Part shown: positions 45,747 to 64,000 of the stretch, one piece after another | How positions within the stretch are numbered: the stretch's first letter is position 1 | Layout: the number at the start of each line of letters is the position of its first letter | Assembly (NCBI RefSeq): GCF_965638725.1 | Contig: NC_134970.1 | Location: forward strand, 873,001-937,000 | Origin: Aptenodytes patagonicus | Taxonomy: Eukaryota > Chordata > Aves > Sphenisciformes > Spheniscidae | Reading direction: 5' to 3' | DNA length: 64,000 nt | Notes under the pieces: generated by a model | Database searches by the model: none | What the model saw: the letters and a program-made list of their open reading frames with translations, nothing else | What the model was told of the DNA's origin: nothing | Translations under genes and position numbers: made by a program

Positions 45747-45870
45747 GGCTGAGCCGAGCCGTGCCGTGCCGAGCCGTGCTGAGCCGAGCTGTGCCGAGCT
45801 GTGCCGTGCCGAGCCGGGCTGAGGTGTCCCGGGCTGTGCCGTGCTGGGCTGGGCTGGGCTGAGCTAGGGC
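45747..45870 (-). repeat. Degenerate GC-rich pentamer tract in MOV10 5' UTR/promoter
   Basis: The sequence between the MOV10 start codon and the ISRE-like element is built of CGGCA, CGGCT, CAGCC and related pentamers on the minus strand. It has no upstream ATG in the mRNA direction that I can see. It is probably mostly 5' UTR, which would make the leader GC-rich and repetitive. Confidence 0.6.
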
Positions 45871-45884
45871 TGGCCCCGCAGGGA

Positions 45885-45900
45885 GAAACGAAAGCGAAAG
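45885..45900 (+). promoter_or_regulatory. ISRE/IRF element upstream of MOV10
   Basis: GAAACGAAAGCGAAAG contains GAAAGCGAAA, a perfect match to the GAAANNGAAA core bound by IRFs and ISGF3, with a third GAAA in front. It lies 139 bp upstream of the MOV10 start codon, the usual distance for interferon-stimulated promoters. MOV10 is known as an interferon-responsive antiviral factor in several vertebrates. Binding is inferred from the motif. Confidence 0.75.
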
Positions 45901-46049
45901 GGGCCGTGCACCCTGCGGGCCCGCCCGCCCGGGGCTGGGGGGGCCGGGGAGGCCGGAGGGGCGGCTCCTGCCCGGCGCCTCTGGCCCCGCAGCATCGCCC
46001 CGTGCCCAGTTAGGGGAGAGCCTCACCCGGGGTCCTGCGCCCCACAGAG

Positions 46050-48120
46050 GGTCCTGGGTGCGGGATCCACGCAGTCGCGGGAATTGTCCTGGCTGCATGC
46101 AGAGGGGCTGGGGCTGACCCAGCCCAGGACCTGGTACCCCGAGGGGTGCACACCCCCCTTGCAGGGCTACCCCAGGAGTGACGGACACGTGCCTGAAGCA
46201 GGCTGTGGTTGCAAGGCTGGGGGGATCGAGCTGTTGAGTGTCAAAGGTCTGGGCTAGTTGTCATCCACTGGCCTGCAGCCCTGGCAGTAATTGCCTCCAG
46301 GGAGGGAGAGCAGAGGCTGCCAGCTCACTCCCATGCTGCTGTCAGGGCAGGAGAGGTGCCCAGGTGTGTTGCATTGCTGTATCCAACAATGAGGTGCAAG
46401 AGCTCCCAGAGCTGAAATGGCTGCCCTATAAATAGAGCAGCAGCAGCAGGAGGAAGAGCTGGTTTCTATGTTTGCCTCTGCCTCTAGTTTCCTGTGTTTT
46501 CAACCTGCAGCCTGCCTAGTGAGGATGGTGATCCCTGACCTGCTTCAGTAAAACGGCTCAAGGCCCTGGGACTGCTCACGGTGCTGCCTGGCTGTTGATT
46601 TTGCCTTGTCTGTGGCCCAAGGATGTTGGGGTAAGTAAGTCGGTCTGCTCTTTTCCCCACCTCAGCTTGGGTGGCTTTTCCTCTGACGCAAGCTCTACTA
46701 ATGACCTGCCGCTGTCTGGAGGTGGCTGAAAGACTGTGATGGTGTAGGGCCCCTCGCAGGTTGTGGGAGGGCTCTGAGGCTTGAAAAAAATGGGGGTGTT
46801 GCTTTTGGAGAAGTTGCTTGTAAGTCTTTCTGTGGTGTATTGCAGGCAGAATCCTGGAGCTTTAAGCTTTGATCTTGCAAACAGATAGGAAAGCTCTTTC
46901 CATGGGGGGCAGCTGGGTAGCCTAGCTGCTGTCTGGGCTGGCAGGACCCATCCTGCAGCGCTGGGTGGGGCTGGCTTTGCCTTCCCTGGCTCAGTCAAGC
47001 TGCAGTGCCTGCTCACCGTGATTCATCTGGGGTCAGGCTTTGACTTTTGTACACTTCAGCAGAGCCAGCCCAGGATATACATTGCTCTGGAGCTGGCCTC
47101 AGTCTCTGCTGAAGCCTCTAGTCTCCAGCAGACAATAGCTGATGGCTTTAAGGATTAGAATGCCTCTGGGCATGTGTTACTGCTGGGCTGGCACTTGCTT
47201 AGTGCCCCAGTGGCGGTGAGTCACGCCAAGCGTTGCTCTTCCAAGGAAGAAATAGGAGCTGGCAAGGGGCTAGGACTGGGATAGCTGGGCCTGCTGCAGA
47301 GAAGGCTGGTGGGGGAGAAGGGCCAGGAGGTGGACAGGGAATAAGTCAGCCTAAAGGATGATTAGCGAAAGATTTGGAGAAGGACAAAGAGATAGAAATG
47401 GTCTTAAGGCTGGAACAAGTGGTGGTGAACTACTTCCAGTCTAACTAACCCAGAGCAGGGGAAAAGACTAGCCTTGAGGCAGATAAAAGCTCTGTTGTGT
47501 GTACAGCCTTATCTTGGGCCCCTGCTTCAGCTCCACATTCTTGGAATTGCTGCAGTGCTTGTCTGGATGGGACCACGGCCACAGACCACAGCACCTTAGG
47601 TGCTCGTCCACATAACCGCTACGGGCAGGGAGGAAACCCTTTCTACAAACACCCTCTGGCAGAAGCACTGTCCTTGAGTAGCTCTTTGCACAGCAGCGTG
47701 CAAATCCTCCAGAAGACAGTCCTGCTTTGTCCAGTCCACCAGACGTAGAGCGCATCCAGCAGTTTGTGTTTTGGAAGCTGAGCAGAAGAGGTGAGGTAGG
47801 TCTTACAGTAAGACACAGATGATGAGTGGAATAACCTTGTCTGCTATGTTTTCCCCGGGGTGAAGTGCTTCGTTAAGAGCTGTGTGACTGTGTTTCTTTT
47901 AATTTGAAAGTTCTTAGACCTCCATTTCCCTGGTCTGTGTACCAGGATGGGAGCATCACCTGTGGCTTTGCAAGCAATACCACCCCTGCTTTCAGGCTGT
48001 TACTTGTAGGACCTGCCTTTGTCAAGAGCTAACAGAAGTGAGACCATGAAAGAACAGACACACATGGCTTTAAAACAAAGACCGGTGTATTTCTACTAGA
48101 CTATTTGATACAGAGGATGC
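46050..48120. other. Intergenic region between MOV10 promoter and CAPZA1 3' end
   Basis: About 2 kb without a recognisable gene. One strong TATA-like string, CCTATAAATAGAG (TATAAATA at 46427-46434, plus strand), stands alone. No mobile element or structured RNA was recognised. Confidence 0.55.
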
Positions 48121-48129
48121 CTGTAGGAT

Positions 48130-49480
48130 GAATGGTCAGTCTCAACAGCAAATACAAATACATTTTATTTAGACAAAACTCTCACAAAGGATAGACACTT
48201 ATTTTGTGGTATTACTGTGCAAAACCTGAAGTGTAATGCACAGGCAGTCCCATCCCCAGCTTCCCAACCCCTTTCTTTGTGTATTTAAAAATAGGAAGAC
48301 ACTAGCCAGTTTAAAAACCAGAACCTACAAGAAGGCCCACTGATAACCAAGTGCAAACAAAGCAAAGTGAGTTCACCAAAGGGGGTTCATTTTGCAGTGA
48401 ATCCATGTTCTGAGTTCTGACTGAGAAAGGCACGTGCATGCCCCTTCAACCTCCCCTTAAGAGAAACTGGTAGGACTGCTATTTTGATTTTACAGGAAAA
48501 CAAAGTAAGATAGAGCAAGCCTTTAGAGAGCAATCAAGAGATTAATTCCAAAATCCCCTTTAAGTATGACAAGAAACTGGCCACAATTGAGACAAAATGG
48601 AAAGGTGTTTTCTCTCACTTTGGTGCAAGTTTATTTATTTTGTACACTATCCATCCATACACCTGTGATACAAATTCTATGAACCTGCCACAAAGCATTA
48701 AAGCACAACATACCTATTATTCTGTAGACATTTGCATTTTTAATCACTATCCAGCCTACATGGATCAGCAGTGATTCAACACAGGAACTTGCAGTTCTGT
48801 AAAAATGCAGATGTCTGATAACCGTACATACATGAGGGAGGGGAGAGCAAAAATGTTCACTTTTAGGGAACATGGCTCAAATCTTCAGATTAAAAAAAAA
48901 TATATTACGTCCCTGGAAGAGCTGGCTGTGTAGGGATTTCTGTAAAGGATCTTGTAAACTCATTTTATATAGTAAAATCTAAGCCTGCAGGCTTTTTGCT
49001 TTGTGGAGGTCAGGAATAAGGATACATGAGGACTTACTGTCTTTTGCATTTATTATATCTTGCAGCATAGTGCCTTGAGCTGTTGGCAGATTTGACAAAC
49101 TTACTGGAGTACCTGGAGTGCTGTATACGGGTGAAGGGAATGCTCTGCACCCTCAGCTGTATTTATGATAGGGCTTTTCCAGCTAGGAAGTTTTCCAACC
49201 AGAACAATAAGTGATTGAAAACAGCTATACTTCTGAACCATGAACGTGGCTTAATTAAAATGACCTATCAGTAAATGCAGTCACAATAGGAAGTTTATGC
49301 GGCAGGAAACACAAAACACAAAGACAATGCTATTTGTTCCACAGTTCTCTCTGAGGCTAGAAAACCTGTTAACTTTGAAAGCCCTAGAAAAATGCTGCAC
49401 TGGTTTAGAACCATCTACTTGGCATAGGACCACATTTGTTTTTTGCACACAAACATTTCGTATATCTCCTTATTTCCACA
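48130..49480 (-). other. CAPZA1: CAPZA1 3' UTR
   Basis: AT-rich minus-strand sequence after the TAA stop (49483-49481). Candidate AATAAA signals lie at 48635-48630 and 48639-48634 and at 48169-48164, so a short and a long 3' UTR are possible. The left boundary is estimated from the distal signal. Confidence 0.55.
48164..48169 (-). terminator. Candidate distal poly(A) signal of CAPZA1
   Basis: Plus-strand TTTATT within ACATTTTATTTAG gives AATAAA on the minus strand, about 1.3 kb after the stop. A closer pair of overlapping AATAAA signals at 48639-48630 competes with it, so usage is uncertain. Confidence 0.45.
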
Positions 49481-60142
<10,662 letters not shown>

Positions 60143-60493
60143 TTTGGCAGCTCTGGGCCCGGCCCGGCCCCGCGCGGAGCATGCCGGGAGCGGCGGACTG
60201 GGCGCCGCCGCCGGGCTGGGCCGGAAGCCCGGCCAGCGCCATGTTGGCTGCGGGCAGACGCCGCGCGGCGGCCATCGTAGGAGCGGGAGGGCCCGCCCGG
60301 GATGGGGAGGGCCACGCCGGCGGGGCTGCAGCGGCCGGGGGCCTTCGGGGCTCGGGGGACACGCTCGGGCCGCGCCCCGCCGGCGGGGGAGCGGTGATGG
60401 GCTCGGGGAGCGGGCTGCCCGCGCTGGCGGAGCCCACCGGGCCCCGCCCCGTCGCGCGGCCCGCCCCTCTCCCGGCGTCCCCCGGTGGCGGCC

Positions 60494-63400
60494 ATGGCGG
60501 ACGGCGGCGGGAGCGGCCGGGGGCCTCCGTGCCCCGGGGCGGCTGCGGCGCTGCGGCGCTGGGAGCAGCTACGGCGGCGGGCGGCGGCGGCGGCGCCGTG
60601 GGCCCGCGGGCTTCTGGCCGTGGCCACCGGGCTCGGCCTCTTCTACGTGGTGCTGCGGGTGCCGCTGCGGCTCCGGGACAGCCTGGCGGCCGGTGAGACG
60701 CGGCGGGCCGCGCCGGGGGGCTGAGGGCTCGCCGGGGGAAGGCTGCCCCGGCTCGCTTTGAAGGCGGCCGGGCCGGGGTCCTGTGGAGGGCTGCGGGGCC
60801 GCCGGGCCGGGCAGGACGGGGCCGGCCCGCCCGGCAGCCGCCTGCGGGCTGGTCCTGCGTCCCGGGCCTCCCGCAGCGACACACCGAGCACATCCACCCG
60901 GCCCCGGGGCTCCCGCTGTGCCGCCACCTCTGGGCCTGGGGCCGCCCTGGTGTCCGGGGCCGCCCCCGCGGCTGCAGCCCGGGCCTCGACAGCCCCGTAA
61001 CGGTACCGGCGCAGCTGGAAGCATCCGAGGCGGCCCTCGTGGTGCTGCCCGAGTGCTCCCCGCTGCTGCCCGGCCGGTGCCCCGGGGGGGTGTGCCAGCC
61101 CTGCCCCGGCTGCGTCCCCAGCCCACACCCTGTCACTTCGCGTCTGGTTGGGTGTCACCGCAGACACCTGCTCCCCGCCCGGGGGTGTCTTGTCAGGCTG
61201 GAGGCCTGAATTCGGGGTGAGCCTGCGGCAGTCGAGTTTGCCGTCACCCCCAGGCCGGGCTGGCACTCCAGCCGGGGTGCCCTTTGCTGCCAGCGTCCCT
61301 CCCGTGCTCCCTCCCGGCCCGGGCTGGTGGCGGGTGACAAAGCTGATGTGCAGTTTGGGTCAAAACCATGGTCAGAATTGCACCAGAAAACTGCATTCCC
61401 TGCCTTGTGCTGTAAATACCAGGAAGGAGAGGTCTGTGGAGAATGTATGTTCTTAACACTGAATATAAACTTCCATCAAAACAGTACGTTTCTGTTTTAG
61501 ATTAAAATGAAATAATACGTTAAATTTGCTTGTTGGTGTCCACCAGCCATGAGGTGGTTGTAACCGTAGGCTGCTTTGTCTAAGAACTTACACTGAATTT
61601 TTTAGATTGGTGATATAACCTAATTCACTGTCACAGGTGGTTACAAACAGAAAATAATATATGGAAAGGATTCTCTAACAAAGTATCGTTATCTGTAAAG
61701 TTACTAGGGCTATGTTGTATTACATATTTGTGTAATATTTCATTCGGCACTGTTTAATAGAAAGCTATTTGTGTTTTTAGGTTCTGCTTGTTAAGTGTTT
61801 GTTTTTGTTTCTCTTAACAGTGACTGTGTTCTTAAGCACTTTGACTCCAAAATTCTATTTTGCCCTTACAGTGACTTCGTCTTTTATATCTGGACTGATA
61901 TTTGTAAGTAGTCCACTTTTATTTTTTTAAACAACTTTAGCACCTCTAGGACGCCTTCATTTGGGGTAAATGTAATCAGCTTTTTTTTGATCGGACTCAG
62001 ACTCTAGAGGGTGCCTTTGTACTACGAAGGAACTTGTTATTTAGTAGCTTTTCTGATGTATTGTACATACTCTTTTGCTATGTGTGTTGTACGTTGGGGT
62101 GAGTCTAAGGAAAATAACTTGTACCTGTTTTAGAAACTCAGGCTTGTTTTAAGGAGGTGCGTGTCCATATGTATCCATACGTGTATATGTACATAGATAC
62201 ATAAAAAATGCAAAATACACATGCAAACCCTGCAGACCTCTCTGTGTAAAGAAAACAGAGATTTTTGTCTCTCTTAAACTAGGTAGTTAAGAGTTTAGCT
62301 TCCCACAGTTATTTTTGGGGGGCTTTTGTGTGTGTGTCATCATGTAACTATCTTAATGACTTTGGTGTGAAAATGAGCCAATAATTCAGTTCATCTTCAC
62401 ATGACTGTGCACAGATGTGGCTGACTTTGCACGAAATGAATGGGGCACACTTGCCTGGTCAGTTCTGCTAGCACAGCTGTTTCTGCAGCGATGATCATCT
62501 GATGCTGATGCAGGCTGTGGTACTATATACAAATCTTTTGGGTTAATCTTTATTTTCAATATTAAAAGCTAAAGAAAATATCTCTTCTCATCAATTAAAC
62601 CTACTTAGCAGAATGTACAAAATCTATTTCATAACTGATTTTTTGTAGCCAATATTTAAAAAAAAAAGTGTCTTATGTGGTAGAAACAACTTGTTTGCTG
62701 TAAGTAATGTTGTTTGGGTTTTGATTGAAGGATTTGAGGAAAGTCATATAAGGAGATGGATTCTGCTTGCGATAGGTCTTTTACGTAGGTTTGCTCTTAA
62801 GAGAAAAAAGTGGTTATTGATCAGCCACTATTTATAGTAATGCTTCTTAACAAAGAATGCACTTTGTCTAAACGTCAGGTCTTTCTGCATGCTAATGAAA
62901 ATACTCAGATAAGTTGGTCCAGGGCTGACAGTATGGTATAGCGCTTGATGACTGTGACATGCAGGTATTTTTAATAGCTTCAAAGAGAGAGATGGTAATA
63001 TTTCTGACCCAAAGTTTCTGGTAAGTGAACTTGATTGCTGTTAATTCAGCCTTTCCTCTTTGGACTTTTCTGAATGGCAGAACATGTCAGTTTAACTGTC
63101 CATTTTGTGCTTTATTCTTTTAGATTATTTTTGTGAAATGAAAAAACTATACCTGTCTTGAGGTTCTTGCCTCTATGCACGGTTTTCCTATACAGGCACT
63201 TTCTGAAAGGGTTTAGAAGTTATCCTAATGACTTGGGGAGGGAGGAACATATGTTTGACTAAAATTTTACTGTTTTTTTCAGTCTCTCTCATGTTATGTG
63301 GGTGATCCTGCATGACAAGACAGGCCAAAACAGATAATTAGTGTTAATTTGTATGTAGATGAGTTCCAGCTATAGTAATTTGCAAGGGGATGTACTAGCT

Positions 63401-63642
63401 GTGAACAATTGGCTCTTCATCTCTGATGTTTATGTTAGGTGTTGCCTAAGGAAATTTCTGGTGCTTTTTTCTCCTGTGACAGGTGTTTGAGTGGTGGCAT
63501 TTCCGAAAATACGGCACATCTTTCATTGAGCAGGTTTCTGTGAGTCATTTGAGGCCCCTCATCGGTGGCGTAGAAAACAGCCCTCCAGCACCAGCAGCGT
63601 TCTCGGCTGGAGAGAATGAGACAAGCAGGCAGAACATGCCAG
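60494..63642 (+). CDS. ST7L: ST7L (suppression of tumorigenicity 7-like), first three coding exons; gene runs off the window
   Basis: Multi-pass membrane protein of the ST7 family; its molecular role is poorly known. Exons: 60494-60692, 61821-61903, 63483-63642, all GT-AG and in frame, giving the first 147 residues. The start is [10 protein letters not shown]..., preceded by GCGGCC. Two hydrophobic segments are visible: about residues 38-56 ([16 protein letters not shown]) and 79-96 ([18 protein letters not shown]). The motifs [28 protein letters not shown] and ENETSRQN match human ST7L. The ETSRQN region and position beside CAPZA1 favour ST7L over ST7. The phase-1 donor at 63642 (CCAG|GTGATT) expects a further exon beyond position 64000. 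Intron 1 starts inside the CpG island. Confidence 0.93.
60693..61820 (+). other. ST7L intron 1
   Basis: Very GC-rich for its first 600 bp because it lies in the CpG island, then AT-rich. Long open frames here on both strands are compositional. No alternative exon stands out. Confidence 0.6.
61904..63482 (+). other. ST7L intron 2
   Basis: AT-rich intron of 1.6 kb between TTT|GTAAGT and GTGACAG|GTGTTT. It contains an imperfect ATAC/GTAT-rich patch near 62165-62210. No other feature was recognised. Confidence 0.75.
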
Positions 63643-64000
63643 GTGATTGTTTATGTGTCCCAGCAGTTTTCCTTAAGCTTCAAGGCAGCTGGTTCACATG
63701 AACTGGCTTTTAAGTGGCTTTGACTGCATTAGAGCTTGTAAGAACTGGAGAAAGGCCTACATCTTACAATGTGTTTTATTAATAATGGTAGAAATAAACT
63801 AAATAATAATGCATCTTTGACCTAAAACATTCATTATTAAAAATATGATTTAGAAAATATATTACACATTTAGCTAAAACTGTTTCAGTAACATTTTTAC
63901 TGAACATATTTATTATTCTGAATATGTGCAAGATAAACATTGCATGAGTGTAAATGTCAGTGTTTAATCTCTCCACCATGTGCTTTTGTACCCCAGCAAT
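63643..64000 (+). other. Start of ST7L intron 3 (window edge)
   Basis: AT-rich sequence after the exon 3 donor. No acceptor leading to the expected next ST7L exon (KVWRNPLNLF-type) is present before the window ends. Confidence 0.7.

Noticed and set aside
48660-48680. Avian CR1 LINE 3' end (ATTCTATGA-type motif)
   Set aside because: Only a single ATTCTATGAA occurs; there is no tandem 3' signature or adjoining LINE sequence.

Overview
The window is vertebrate nuclear DNA and most likely avian. It carries six host protein-coding genes in the order and relative orientation of human 1p13.2: TAFA3(-), PPM1J(+), RHOC(+), MOV10(-), CAPZA1(-), ST7L(+). The GC-rich left two thirds have short introns, dense CpG islands and almost no interspersed repeats, which fits a bird microchromosome. 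The class is inferred from gene content and compactness; the species cannot be named.

Layout. 1-8.5 kb: the 5' end of TAFA3 on the minus strand. The signal-peptide exon is at 851-736, a probable non-coding first exon lies in a CpG island at 7.85-8.76 kb, and the cysteine-rich exons lie beyond position 1. 8.8-16.3 kb: non-coding DNA with a diverged tandem repeat (about 10.4-10.9 kb) and an orphan CpG island (about 14.55-14.85 kb). 16.3-25.6 kb: complete PPM1J, 10 coding exons, 495 aa. 25.6-27.7 kb: intergenic. 27.9-38.1 kb: RHOC, with a CpG-island non-coding first exon, a long first intron and 4 coding exons (193 aa). 38.5-45.9 kb: complete MOV10 on the minus strand, 21 coding exons, 969 aa, with an ISRE-like element upstream. 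46-48 kb: intergenic. 48.1-60.1 kb: complete CAPZA1 on the minus strand, 10 coding exons, 286 aa, in an AT-richer stretch. 60.1-60.5 kb: a CpG-island promoter shared with ST7L, whose first three coding exons run to the right edge.

All splice junctions were placed by hand from GT/AG dinucleotides, reading-frame continuity and remembered family sequences. Every complete gene closes in frame at a length equal or close to its orthologues. The genes do not form one pathway. They are a conserved linkage block: a secreted chemokine-like factor, a PP2C phosphatase, a Rho GTPase, an antiviral RNA helicase, an actin-capping subunit and a multi-pass membrane protein. RHOC and MOV10 converge tail to tail; CAPZA1 and ST7L diverge head to head. 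I found no new gene system. The best leads are the MOV10 ISRE, an unusual CAPZA1 5' splice site, a 29-nt G tract in PPM1J, the tandem non-coding repeat and the orphan CpG island. I recognised no tRNA, rRNA, CRISPR array, intact transposon or viral fossil.
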